The notes: a model not told the origin generated them from the sequence alone. DNA of 64,000 bases from Prochlorococcus marinus CUG1438 (GCA_017644325.1 JAEPLS010000001.1:62001-126000); one strand, 5' to 3'. Counted from the stretch's first letter, positions 16,357-24,219 are shown. A program made the numbers and translations.

Positions 16357-16447
16357 AAAAATAGTATAATGATTATCTATTTATCTTGTTCTTACTAAGA
16401 AAAAGATTTTATAAATTTCTTTTACATCAATCAATCAAATTCTAGTA

Positions 16448-16663
16448 ATGAGTTTTTCTGAAATAAGAAAATTTTTAATTAAAATGCAATCTGATGAAGA
16501 CTTAAAAAAGCAGGTTACTACATCCTCTACAGCGGATGATGTAGCCCTAATAGGTCAACGCTTAGGATATGACTTTTCAGGAGATGATCTCTTAAGATTT
16601 AATGGACAAAAAGTTGATAAAGTTACTGTAAGGAAGGTAGATCATCCAGGAGAATACCACTAA
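16448..16663 (+). CDS. Nif11-domain small protein
   Basis: The 71-residue protein fits the Nif11 pattern: a helix with FLIKMQSDEDLKKQV at about 9-23, then DDVALIGQRLGYDFSGDDLLRF at 29-50. In marine picocyanobacteria Nif11 domains serve as leaders of prochlorosin-type peptides, but also occur as free proteins. This one ends soon after the domain with VDHPGEYH, lacks a double-glycine leader site and has no cysteine, so it is not a lanthipeptide precursor. Role unknown. Its stop abuts the stop of the convergent 16665 gene. Confidence 0.7.
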   Translation: MSFSEIRKFLIKMQSDEDLKKQVTTSSTADDVALIGQRLGYDFSGDDLLRFNGQKVDKVTVRKVDHPGEYH

Positions 16664-16664
16664 T

Positions 16665-17150
16665 TTAAGACTTAACCCATATTGCAAGCCCTCCGCCCCT
16701 GCCTCGAGCACACAACCAACTATCTTTAGTACTAATTCCTATAAGAGAGAAAAAAGGCATTTTTTTATCTTCAGGTTTTTTTAATTCCTTATTAAATATT
16801 GGAAAATTACTAATACTAATTTTCAATTCTTTAAAATAAAAGGCCAACAAAGGTCTAACCCCTTTTAATTTTGCGCTGCCTATAAAGGTAATTTTTAATA
16901 ATCCGAAATTAATTGAATTTTTTATTTCATAATTTATTTGATCTTTTTTATTTTTAATTTTCAATTCGAGCCTAGCCGACAATACTTGGAGAATCGAACT
17001 GGATATATTTTTGATTTCATCTGAGTCCTTTCCCCATACATACTTAAACTTCCATATTCCTAACAATTCCTCATATACTATTCCGCTACCATTTTTTTGA
17101 GAATTTTTTTCTAATAGTTTTATTTCATTGATTTCAGGAAAGTTTTTCAT
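16665..17150 (-). CDS. conserved hypothetical protein, possibly PAP/fibrillin-like
   Basis: The 161-residue soluble protein has a mostly beta-strand pattern with GIWKFKYVWG near residue 31 and WLCARGRGGGLAIWVK at the C-terminus. The start (lipid-binding like strand) and the closing R..GG..IWV resemble plastid lipid-associated proteins, but the match is loose. It ends one base from the Nif11 gene's stop on the other strand. Function is not assigned. Confidence 0.5.
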   Translation of the reverse strand: MKNFPEINEIKLLEKNSQKNGSGIVYEELLGIWKFKYVWGKDSDEIKNISSSILQVLSARLELKIKNKKDQINYEIKNSINFGLLKITFIGSAKLKGVRPLLAFYFKELKISISNFPIFNKELKKPEDKKMPFFSLIGISTKDSWLCARGRGGGLAIWVKS

Positions 17151-17322
17151 AATAGCAATAATCTAAGAATCAAATAATAAGATAACTTCATAAAAAATCG
17201 TCTTAGTTAAAAAATCCCTTCAAAAATATTTCTGTGTTTCAATATATTTCTAAAAAAATAATTTTTTGGCACACATAAGGAACAAGATCTCGTTAATATG
17301 TTTACATAAAGTAACTAAACTT

Positions 17323-17433
17323 ATGGATTTCATTTCTAAAAGCCAGGGATACATACCTTTAAAAGCAGTCCCTTACATCTTTTTCCTGGCTGTTGTACTA
17401 AGTATTACAACTTCAACTAATACATTTGTTTAA
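17323..17433 (+). CDS. 36-residue membrane micro-protein
   Basis: ATG 17323 to TAA 17431-17433. It reads as a polar head (DFISKSQGYIPLK) followed by one helix (AVPYIFFLAVVLSITTST). Its composition is higher in alanine and valine than most micro-genes here, consistent with a genuine conserved thylakoid or plasma-membrane peptide. It is 39 bases upstream of the CrtISO-like gene on the same strand. Confidence 0.5.
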   Translation: MDFISKSQGYIPLKAVPYIFFLAVVLSITTSTNTFV

Positions 17434-17472
17434 AACTAATCAGTTTTACAAGAAGAGTAAAGTTAATATTTA

Positions 17473-19002
17473 ATGCAAAAATTTGATGTTGTAATTATTG
17501 GTAGTGGAATAGGAGGTTTATGTTGTGGCTCGATTCTTGCTTTATCAGGCAAAAAAGTTCTTATATGCGAAGCACATACCCAGCCCGGTGGAGTTGCTCA
17601 TAGTTTCAAAAGAAAAGGTTACACTTTCGAATCAGGTCCTTCATTGTGGAGTGGAATAGGTAAATGGCCGACAACTAATCCCTTAGGGCAAATTCTTAAA
17701 TTGCTTGATGAAGAAGTTGAACTATTTCAATACAAAGGTTGGAAAGTAATTATCCCAGAAGGCAATTTTAATCTTGATGTAGGGGAAGAACCGTTTAAAC
17801 AAATAATAAAAAATTTAAGAGGTGAGAAATCCGTTAAAGAATGGGAGTCATTTATTTCCGGAGTAAAACCTCTTAGTCAAATAATAAATGAAATACCTTT
17901 ACTCTCATTTTCTCCCGATTCAATTAATTTCCTGGATCTAATAAACTTAACCTCAAAATTTTTACCTAATATCAAGCAAATACCAAAAATTAATAAGGGC
18001 TTTGGGAATTTAGTAAATAATCATCTAGAGGATCCTTTTCTCAGAAATTGGGTTGATTTATTGAGCTTTTTGATAAGTGGTATGTCAATGCATGATACAA
18101 ATACAGCTGCGATGGCTACTTTGTTTAACGAATGGTTTGAACCAAATTCATACCTTGAATATCCTAAAGGAGGTGGTGAATCTATCGTAAAAGCCTTAAT
18201 TAATGGATTTAAAAAAAATGGAGGAGAATTAATTCTCTCTTCGAGAGTAAAGACAATTAACTTCAATAAAAATTTAGCGACTGGTATAACTCTTAATAAT
18301 GGTTCTAGTTATAGTTGTGAATTTGTTGTGACCAATACTGATGTTTGGAATTTTAAAAAGTTAATTCCAAATGAAATTTCAAAAAAATGGAATCCAAAAG
18401 TTTTGAACCCTAATAAATGTGGTTCTTTCCTTCATATACATCTAGGTTTTGATGCTGATGGTCTTGAAGACTTGCCAATACATGCGATACATGTTGATGA
18501 ATGGGAAAAAGGTATAACTGCAGAGAGAAATATAGCTGTATTTTCAATCCCATCTGTTTTAGATAAAAATATGGCCCCTAAAGGGAAACATATTCTTCAT
18601 GGATATACTCCCGCAAATGAACCTTGGGAAATTTGGGAAAACCTAAATCCAAAGGAATTAGCATATAGAAATTTGAAAGAAGAAAGATGTTCAATATTTC
18701 TTAAGGCAGTACGAAAATTCATACCTGACATAGATGCAAGGATTGATTTAAAGATGCTGGGAACCCCAATCACTCATAAAAAATTTACCAATACCTATTG
18801 CGGCAGTTATGGTCCTGCATTATCTGCAGCAAAAGGTCTTTTCCCAGGTTGCAAAACTCCAGTGAAAAATTTATTTACTTGCGGTGCAAGTACATTTCCA
18901 GGTATTGGAATTCCTGCTGTTTCAGCAAGTGGTGCTTACGCAGCTGAAAAAATTATTGGTAAAAAAGAATTTAAAACTCTTCTTAAGAAAATAAATTTAT
19001 GA
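17473..19002 (+). CDS. FAD-dependent oxidoreductase of the CrtISO / phytoene desaturase-like family
   Basis: The 509-residue enzyme opens with the dinucleotide fold VVIIGSGIGGLCCG (6-19) and GG.AHSF in the region after the second strand. It ends with LFTCGASTFPGIGIPAVSASGAYAAE, the typical C-terminal FAD contact of carotenoid desaturases and carotene isomerases. The length suits this family. Substrate cannot be read from sequence: it may be a carotenoid isomerase, a desaturase or a retinol-saturase-like enzyme, and CrtH proper differs in the N-terminal region as I remember it. It could affect carotenoid composition of the photosystems. Confidence 0.75.
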   Translation: MQKFDVVIIGSGIGGLCCGSILALSGKKVLICEAHTQPGGVAHSFKRKGYTFESGPSLWSGIGKWPTTNPLGQILKLLDEEVELFQYKGWKVIIPEGNFNLDVGEEPFKQIIKNLRGEKSVKEWESFISGVKPLSQIINEIPLLSFSPDSINFLDLINLTSKFLPNIKQIPKINKGFGNLVNNHLEDPFLRNWVDLLSFLISGMSMHDTNTAAMATLFNEWFEPNSYLEYPKGGGESIVKALINGFKKNGGELILSSRVKTINFNKNLATGITLNNGSSYSCEFVVTNTDVWNFKKLIPNEISKKWNPKVLNPNKCGSFLHIHLGFDADGLEDLPIHAIHVDEWEKGITAERNIAVFSIPSVLDKNMAPKGKHILHGYTPANEPWEIWENLNPKELAYRNLKEERCSIFLKAVRKFIPDIDARIDLKMLGTPITHKKFTNTYCGSYGPALSAAKGLFPGCKTPVKNLFTCGASTFPGIGIPAVSASGAYAAEKIIGKKEFKTLLKKINL

Positions 19003-19116
19003 ATCAAGTCCTTTTTAACTCTAAAAATACTTAGTTAAGAAATAAGAATAAAGAAAGCAATAACGTTCAATAATGATAATCTTTATCTGAACATAAACTT
19101 AACTTATAGCTCTGAT

Positions 19117-19320
19117 ATGTTTTTCTTATCAATTCCTCAAGCCTGGCATTTAGTTGGTACTTGGTCAGAACAACTTCCAAACGAGTCAAATCTTATAGGA
19201 ATGGGCCAAACAGAATTAATGATGACTTTACATTCAATATTTGTTCCCCTCTTACTTGTAATTTCATATTACCTATTCAATCGACTTAATAAAAACGAAT
19301 CAAAAAAAATTAAAGGGTGA
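19117..19320 (+). CDS. 67-residue membrane-anchored hypothetical protein
   Basis: ATG 19117. A polar N-terminal half (IPQAWHLVGTWSEQLPNES) precedes one helix (about 38-56, LHSIFVPLLLVISYYLFN) and a basic tail. It converges with the 19333 gene, stops 13 bases apart. No family recognised. Confidence 0.5.
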   Translation: MFFLSIPQAWHLVGTWSEQLPNESNLIGMGQTELMMTLHSIFVPLLLVISYYLFNRLNKNESKKIKG

Positions 19321-19332
19321 TCGTTCTAAGGT

Positions 19333-19623
19333 TTATTTAGCTGAACTTCTTCTAACTACTTTTCTGCCTGTAGAAGTATCAACTCCGCTTGAATCTTTAG
19401 TTTGTGAGTTAGCTTGTACATTATCAATATCACTCTTATCCATCTCTGCGCAAACACCTACTACCATGGCAGCCTGCATTTGATCTGGCAAATCTCCAAT
19501 AGTTAATAAAGCCTTTAAAACTAATTGAAGTCTAGTTTGCCGGTCAATTTCTGGTCTTAGTTTTTTTACAGTATTCCAAAGTTCTTGGGTAACTTCTTTT
19601 AAAAGTTCTCGATCTACAGCCAA
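19333..19623 (-). CDS. conserved hypothetical helical protein
   Basis: The 96-residue soluble protein is helical in its first 65 residues (ELLKEVTQELWNTVKKLRPEI, then LVLKALLTIGDLPDQMQAAMVVGVCAEM) and then has a disordered serine, threonine and basic tail. The GC content is somewhat higher than in its neighbours, suggesting conservation of the core. I do not recognise the family. Confidence 0.55.
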   Translation of the reverse strand: MAVDRELLKEVTQELWNTVKKLRPEIDRQTRLQLVLKALLTIGDLPDQMQAAMVVGVCAEMDKSDIDNVQANSQTKDSSGVDTSTGRKVVRRSSAK

Positions 19624-19713
19624 ATTAAATCCTTCTTGTATTTCTACTAATCTAACAAAAAATTGGATCTCGTAAAATAATATTCACTAAAAAGAGTGTT
19701 AGTTGATATTTTT

Positions 19714-19920
19714 CTATCCGAAAACAAGTTGCATTTGTTGATGTAATTCAGTCTTCTCTTGCAAAGGTTCATCTTTTTCAGTCTTTTTTAGAATAAAAGT
19801 TCTATAAAATTTTTTTTGAATCTTTATTGGAGTATTTTCAAACTTTGCATTTTTGCTTATTAAAGAATTCCACTCTTTTGAATTAAAAGGGGCATAAGGA
19901 GAAGATGAAATCATTTTCAT
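19714..19920 (-). CDS. 68-residue hypothetical protein with a palindrome just upstream
   Basis: ATG 19920. An ATG at residue 3 is an alternative. The product is basic and soluble (KNAKFENTPIKIQKKFYRTFILKK), ending ELHQQMQLVFG. A 30-base imperfect palindrome lies 11-40 bases before the start codon, where an operator or a leader hairpin would act. No family recognised. Confidence 0.5.
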   Translation of the reverse strand: MKMISSSPYAPFNSKEWNSLISKNAKFENTPIKIQKKFYRTFILKKTEKDEPLQEKTELHQQMQLVFG

Positions 19921-19930
19921 ATCTTAACAA

Positions 19931-19960
19931 TACATATGTACTAATAATAGTACATATTTA
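19931..19960. promoter_or_regulatory. imperfect palindrome, possible operator (LexA-like)
   Basis: TACATATGTACTA (19931-19943) and TAGTACATATTTA (19948-19960) are inverted copies, 12 of 13 positions pairing, with a 4-base spacer. TAGTACAT also occurs upstream of the DUF3104 gene. The half-sites resemble, but do not fully match, the cyanobacterial LexA motif RGTACNNNDGTWCB. The remaining 260 bases to the gene at 20220 show nothing else I can name apart from a TTGACA at 20164-20169. Confidence 0.45.
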
Positions 19961-20219
19961 CCATAGCGCAACAGTTCCGGGCAGTACTCTTAATTTTTAA
20001 GTTTATTTGAGTATGGATTGATTTTCTTTATCCAATTTGCAGGAATTATAAGTTTGATAAATGAATTAACGTATCATAAATAACTTTTTGTTCCCATTTT
20101 TTAGTGTCTTCAAACTTTTCTTACTCAGACCCTTTAAAAATAGTGAATTTGTTGAAATTAACATTGACAAGATATTTTTAATAATCCTTCCTATAAAAAT
20201 AATAATTAATTAATTTAAA

Positions 20220-20528
20220 ATGCTTCTTAGTAATTCAAAAAGATTAAAGATTCAAGGAATAATTAAAAGAATTGCTCAAGATCAATCAATTACATTAAAA
20301 GAAAGGATATATGTTGAGAAATTTGCAAACCATAATTCGACAATTTCTCTTTGGCTTAAAAAAGCTAACAGTATTAGAAGGAATGGTACAAAAAGCAATG
20401 GGGGGGTTGATAACCTATTACAATCATTTGGGTTAGATGGACTAGATAAAGAAAATCACTTTAACCCAAATGAAGATGACATATCGGATTGGTTTGGCGG
20501 CGCTCCTAGTTGGCTAAGGAGAAGCTAA
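20220..20528 (+). CDS. 102-residue hypothetical protein
   Basis: The soluble protein has a basic helical N-terminal half (SKRLKIQGIIKRIAQDQSITLKERIYVEKFA) and a tail ending DISDWFGGAPSWLRRS. The conserved-looking WFGG and SWL motifs at the end hint at a partner-binding site. No family recognised, no membrane segment seen. Confidence 0.5.
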   Translation: MLLSNSKRLKIQGIIKRIAQDQSITLKERIYVEKFANHNSTISLWLKKANSIRRNGTKSNGGVDNLLQSFGLDGLDKENHFNPNEDDISDWFGGAPSWLRRS

Positions 20529-20541
20529 ATTCATTAATTAT

Positions 20542-20655
20542 TCAACTTACCCAAGCTATCTTACACAAAAATATACTCGAAAAAGATATAAGTGCCCAAA
20601 AAACCCATGGTATAAATTTAATCGGAACTAAATAATTTTTTGAAAAGGTTTTCAT
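20542..20655 (-). CDS. 37-residue membrane micro-protein
   Basis: ATG 20655 to TGA 20542-20544. It has a short basic start and a hydrophobic stretch with several aromatic residues (IPWVFWALISFSSIFLC). It converges with the 20220-20528 gene. No family recognised. Confidence 0.4.
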   Translation of the reverse strand: MKTFSKNYLVPIKFIPWVFWALISFSSIFLCKIAWVS

Positions 20656-20803
20656 ATAAATTTTTCTTTTAGATTATTTCTTCCTTACCGTTTTTGAGAA
20701 TAGGTTTAATTGCTCTATTTATAAATTAAACAGTATTTGAAATCTCAAAAATTTTTAAATCACCTTAAGTAGATAAAAGTAAATCAGCCTTAATAATCAA
20801 AAT

Positions 20804-20944
20804 CTAAGCAACTTTATTTTCAATGTTTATTGCAAAATTTACTATTTTTGCATCATCATGTTCTGAATCATTCCAATATTTTATAAGTCTTTCTAATTCA
20901 TCAATCCTCTTTTTGGCATTTGCAATTTTTTCAGCATTTGTCAT
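20804..20944 (-). CDS. 46-residue helical hypothetical protein
   Basis: ATG 20944 to TAG 20804-20806. The soluble, charged peptide (EKIANAKKRIDELERLIKYW, then NDSEHDDAKIV) is likely one or two helices. Codon usage is normal. No family recognised. Confidence 0.45.
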   Translation of the reverse strand: MTNAEKIANAKKRIDELERLIKYWNDSEHDDAKIVNFAINIENKVA

Positions 20945-21099
20945 ATAAAATTTTTTATCTATCCAATTAATGCATGAAAAAAAAATATTTCAATGGAAGG
21001 TACAATTTTTAACTATAAATATTAATTTTTGGTTAATAACTTAAATATATTGTGGCCCCCCAGTAGCTAAGTAATTATACTTAAAGAAAAGCGAAATTT

Positions 21100-21609
21100 A
21101 TGAAGAAATTAAATTCTTTAATTTTGAATAGTACTGTTAACTTCCTAGACTTTATCTACTCTGGTAGATCTTTACAAAGATTTTGGGTTTTAGAAGTAAT
21201 AGCTAGATCACCTTATTTTGCATTTCTTTCGGTCCTTCATTTTAAAGAATCCCTAGGAATCCAAAATGAAAAAACAATGATTTTAATGAAAGAACATTTT
21301 TATCAAGCTATTAACGAAACTGAGCATCTTAAAGAAATGGAGAAGAGAGGAGGAGATAGATTCTGGGTCGATAGATTTTTCGCGAGACACCTTGTGCTTG
21401 TCTATTACTGGATCATGGTTTTTTATTATTTCTTCTCTCCAGCTAATGCTTATGATGTCAACATAAAAATTGAAGAACATGCATTTGAAACTTATTCCAA
21501 ATATTTAATAGATAATCCAAATGATCAAAAAATAAAAGAAATTGCTCAAGATGAATTAAATCATGTTCAAGAACTCAACGAAGCTCTGTCAATGCTTACT
21601 ACAGCTTAG
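21100..21609 (+). CDS. ptox: plastid terminal oxidase / alternative oxidase family protein
   Basis: PTOX oxidises plastoquinol and reduces oxygen to water, a safety valve for photosynthetic electron flow. The 169-residue di-iron membrane protein has the expected Glu and His ligands: ARSPYFAFLS (35-44), NETEHL (72-77), DRFFARH (91-97), EEHAFETY (125-132) and DELNHV (151-156). Cyanophage and picocyanobacterial PTOX proteins are of similar size. It overlaps the convergent gene at 21606 by 4 bases. The start at ATG 21100 gives the full family N-terminus. Confidence 0.88.
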   Translation: MKKLNSLILNSTVNFLDFIYSGRSLQRFWVLEVIARSPYFAFLSVLHFKESLGIQNEKTMILMKEHFYQAINETEHLKEMEKRGGDRFWVDRFFARHLVLVYYWIMVFYYFFSPANAYDVNIKIEEHAFETYSKYLIDNPNDQKIKEIAQDELNHVQELNEALSMLTTA

Positions 21610-22040
21610 AGAAGCGCTGAGAAATCTATTAGTAATATTGAAAGCATCGCCGCAGAAGATATTAATCCTAGGCTAATCATCAATGAGACATAACCTTTTT
21701 TTCTAGGTAATTTATAAAAAGATATTCCAATAATTAATATCATTATCAATGAGAAAAAAATTATAATTTTTTCATTTACTAAATTGAGATGTATAACTAA
21801 ATTTTTTTCTCCAAAAGATTTAAGAAATTCAGATAAAACTAATTCTTCTTCTATTTTCTTAAAATAGTCAAATAAGCTTATAAATGCAGAACTTAATAAA
21901 GATAATGCAACCAGTGCGGTAACAGGTTTTGTTAACCGGTTAAGTGTTCTGTTAAAACTTAACAATAAAATAAAAATAAATAAAGAGGTAACTAAAGGTA
22001 TTAAAGGTACAAGAATTGTTGAATTTATGAGATTTCCCAC
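21606..22040 (-). CDS. membrane protein, possibly an NdhF-like N-terminal fragment
   Basis: The 144-residue protein has four hydrophobic segments (about 9-28, 38-58, 92-107, 118-142). The stretch LIPLVTSLFIFILLLSFNR followed by TLNRLTKPVTAL resembles the start of NADH-plastoquinone oxidoreductase subunit 5 (NdhF). The proton-channel core that NdhF would need is absent, and no other complex I gene is next to it. It may be a degenerate duplicate or an unrelated small membrane protein. It overlaps the end of ptox by 4 bases on the opposite strand. Confidence 0.45.
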   Translation of the reverse strand: MGNLINSTILVPLIPLVTSLFIFILLLSFNRTLNRLTKPVTALVALSLLSSAFISLFDYFKKIEEELVLSEFLKSFGEKNLVIHLNLVNEKIIIFFSLIMILIIGISFYKLPRKKGYVSLMISLGLISSAAMLSILLIDFSALL

Positions 22041-22187
22041 GAAAATAATATGTATCTAACTTAAAATTTTATATTATTTCGACGCGTAATTTGATTAAAT
22101 AAGAATTTTTAAAATTTTAAATGTAATTAGTACCTATTGCATTCTGTGTAAATTGATACCAAAATTAAATTAATATTGAAAAGTAAA

Positions 22188-22289
22188 ATGTTAGCCATTT
22201 CTGAAATTATTATTGCAAGTGCTATCTTCCTAGGAATTGTTTATTGGGAAGTTAAATTCTTATATACCAAAACTACTGTAGCGAAATAA
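22188..22289 (+). CDS. 33-residue membrane micro-protein
   Basis: ATG 22188 to TAA 22287-22289. A single helix (ISEIIIASAIFLGIVYWEV) is followed by a short basic tail. Such a size and helix position is common for small thylakoid subunits, but I cannot assign it. Confidence 0.45.
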   Translation: MLAISEIIIASAIFLGIVYWEVKFLYTKTTVAK

Positions 22290-22405
22290 CTTCACTCAAA
22301 ACAGAAAAATTAATAACATACAAAATTTAAATAAAATTTAAGAATTTAAGTTGACAAAAAAAGCTGCATCTATGAGAGAATAAACACAAATATTCAGTCC
22401 CTCTA

Positions 22406-22543
22406 ATGAGCGAAGTCCAAAATCCTAATACTAATTCAACCCAGCAGCAACAACAGCAACAACAACAATCCTACTCAGACAGCAAAATTAATTCGGCTGA
22501 GAGCGAGAGACTTTATCTTGAGATGAAAGAAGCTTGGCTTTAA
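22406..22543 (+). CDS. 45-residue protein with a nine-glutamine run
   Basis: ATG 22406 to TAA 22541-22543. Nine consecutive glutamines (mixed CAA and CAG codons) at residues 13-21 are followed by SYSDSKINSAESERLYLEMKE. Mixed codons suggest the run is held at protein level instead of arising by recent slippage of one codon. TTGACA at 22351-22356 is a possible -35 element. Function unknown. Confidence 0.5.
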   Translation: MSEVQNPNTNSTQQQQQQQQQSYSDSKINSAESERLYLEMKEAWL

Positions 22544-22665
22544 AATCTAATTACGTGTTTGAAAAAATATTTCTATAAATTTTTAATTTTTTTTTGATTT
22601 TGAATTAATCAATACTTTTTTATTTTCTATACCTTTTAAATTTTGTTTAACCGCAAGATAAACTT

Positions 22666-22797
22666 TTGAGAAAACTAAAGCAGTTAGAGAAAATTAACGG
22701 AAGACTCGCAATGGGAGGTTTGATATATTTAGTTTTTACAAAATTAGTTTCCAGCCGGGCCGACATATTAGACCAGCTTAAATCTTATTTAATTTAA
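22666..22797 (+). CDS. Hli-like one-helix chlorophyll-binding family protein
   Basis: From TTG 22666 to TAA 22795-22797 the 43-residue peptide reads LEKINGRLAMGGLIYLVF, which fits the light-harvesting-like motif ExxNGRxAMxG of high-light-inducible proteins (E8, N11, G12, R13, A15, M16). Hli proteins bind chlorophyll and carotenoid in the thylakoid and help photosystem assembly and photoprotection. The next in-frame ATG (22711) falls inside the motif, so TTG is the likely start. It is shorter than most Hli proteins and its tail (RADILDQLKSYLI) is unusual. Confidence 0.6.
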   Translation: MRKLKQLEKINGRLAMGGLIYLVFTKLVSSRADILDQLKSYLI

Positions 22798-22814
22798 GAA
22801 ATGAATTGGAAATA

Positions 22815-22907
22815 TTATCCAGGAATATTTCTTTCTATATAAGCGTCAGTTAAAGCTAAAATTAACCCCAATATTGTTGAAAATATAGCAATTTCAGTTG
22901 ATTCCAT
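22815..22907 (-). CDS. 30-residue membrane micro-protein
   Basis: ATG 22907 to TAA 22815-22817. One helix (EIAIFSTILGLILALTDAYI) with an acidic start and a short tail. It converges with the Hli-like gene. No family recognised. Confidence 0.35.
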   Translation of the reverse strand: MESTEIAIFSTILGLILALTDAYIERNIPG

Positions 22908-22974
22908 TTTATTTTTGAATTACCCCTAGTTTGCTAAATAATTCAAAGATCGACAACAAAACTAATAGCTTAAT

Positions 22975-22992
22975 ATAGTACATGTATACTAT
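22975..22992. promoter_or_regulatory. palindromic element before the DUF3104 gene
   Basis: ATAGTA (22975-22980) and TACTAT (22987-22992) are inverted copies around CATGTA. The core TAGTACAT is shared with the element at 19931-19960, and both sites end 11-13 bases before a start codon. It may be an operator (LexA-like) or a leader hairpin. Confidence 0.4.
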
Positions 22993-23004
22993 TAACTATT
23001 TATT

Positions 23005-23253
23005 ATGAGCTCAGCAACTCCGGAGTTTCTTTTCGTTAGGCCTGGTGATTATGTCGCAATTAAAAAAGAAAATTGCGAAAATACTAAGGAAAAGAATAAA
23101 AATTATTGGGTCGGTCAAGTTATAGACTGTATTGGAGGAGCTAGAAATCCAAATTCATGGACCTTGTTTCAAGTCGCCAATATCGATAATGGAGAGATCA
23201 CTATAATTAACGCGGATATTGTAGAAAAAATTTTGAAACCTTCTGAAAGCTAA
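23005..23253 (+). CDS. DUF3104 domain protein
   Basis: The 82-residue soluble protein has the DUF3104 layout: FVRPGDYVAIKKE at 10-22, YWVGQVIDCIGGARNPNS at about 34-51, then LFQVANIDNGEITIINADIV. The family is known mainly from marine picocyanobacteria and has no assigned function. The SH3-like arrangement of strands suggests a binding role. A palindrome lies just upstream. No operon partner visible. Confidence 0.6.
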   Translation: MSSATPEFLFVRPGDYVAIKKENCENTKEKNKNYWVGQVIDCIGGARNPNSWTLFQVANIDNGEITIINADIVEKILKPSES

Positions 23254-23325
23254 GCTTATGGATAGTCAAATAAACTTCCTCCAGTATTACGAAAGCAAAA
23301 GGCAAAAGGCACACTTTAAAGGGAA

Positions 23326-24219
23326 TCACCCCAGTTCCAAGCAGGCAAGTCCGTATACTTGATTCATAGGGCAGGGAGGTTGAATGCCTTTATACATTCT
23401 GTAAGTTTTTGATATCTCCTCAAATCCCAAACTTGATAAAAGATAATTTGCATAAGGATTCAGATTAGAGCAATCCAATAAGATTTGGGCATCTAAATCA
23501 CCAACTAACTCCCTTATTAATAGTTCAGCAAGCGGTGGAGTATCCGCTAAAAGAGGACCGATTCTCCAGCCTTGCTCATCATTATCCTCCAAAACACAAG
23601 GTCTTACCCTCCCAAATCCATGGCACATCCCATTATTATCGATAATTGCACTGACATTACCATGCGAATTTTTCAACCAGTCATTTAGAAAATGTGGTCT
23701 GGGACTAGGCTCTCTTTGAGCATCATAAATTGAGACTGCTTCAGAGGAAATTTTATTACCCGGAACAACTTTAAAAGAACGAAATTGATCTTTATAGAAA
23801 TTTCTCAATGGCAAATCTTGAAAGCCATTTAATTTCCATCGATTTGTAATGGAAGATTTTCTAAACCCCCACTTTGAGTAATCATTCAATCTATCTGGGG
23901 CTGCTTCAAGACCAATACAATCAACATTTTTTAAATATTCGAGGGCATGTTTCCATAATCTCACTCCATATCCATTATTTCGGAATTCTTTTTTAACGAT
24001 AAATAAACCTATAAAACCATATGAGGAATTATATTTTATACATGCAATAGAACCTATAGGTTTATTATCGAGACAAGCTACCCATACGCCTTGTTTATCT
24101 GTATTTCTATAAATTGATATGTCATCCATTCCAGGAGAAAAGCCTTCTAACCTTGCCCAGTTTGTTACCTCTGGTATTTCTTTTATAGATATCAATCTAA
24201 TTGAAAATTTTTCCCTCAT
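23326..24219 (-). CDS. GNAT-family N-acetyltransferase
   Basis: The 297-residue protein has an N-terminal GNAT domain: PIGSIACIKYNSSYGFIGLFIV is strand beta4 and KKEFRNNGYGVRLWKHA contains the acetyl-CoA loop, close to the R/Q-x-x-G-x-G/A pattern (about 78-94). The second half (about 150-290) resembles the C-terminal acetyltransferase-like domain of two-domain GNATs (Acetyltransf_18 type). The substrate is unknown. It starts at ATG 24219 and diverges from the aldehyde dehydrogenase gene across about 155 bases. Confidence 0.75.
   Translation of the reverse strand: MREKFSIRLISIKEIPEVTNWARLEGFSPGMDDISIYRNTDKQGVWVACLDNKPIGSIACIKYNSSYGFIGLFIVKKEFRNNGYGVRLWKHALEYLKNVDCIGLEAAPDRLNDYSKWGFRKSSITNRWKLNGFQDLPLRNFYKDQFRSFKVVPGNKISSEAVSIYDAQREPSPRPHFLNDWLKNSHGNVSAIIDNNGMCHGFGRVRPCVLEDNDEQGWRIGPLLADTPPLAELLIRELVGDLDAQILLDCSNLNPYANYLLSSLGFEEISKTYRMYKGIQPPCPMNQVYGLACLELG

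Noticed and set aside
22351-22405. Promoter before the glutamine-run gene (TTGACA at 22351)
   Set aside because: No -10 box at 16-18 bases; the best candidate TATGAG has a 14-base spacer.
23258-23362. 34-codon plus-strand frame with a short repeat (CAAAAGG twice)
   Set aside because: Its end overlaps the C-terminus of the GNAT gene on the other strand and the peptide is not convincing.
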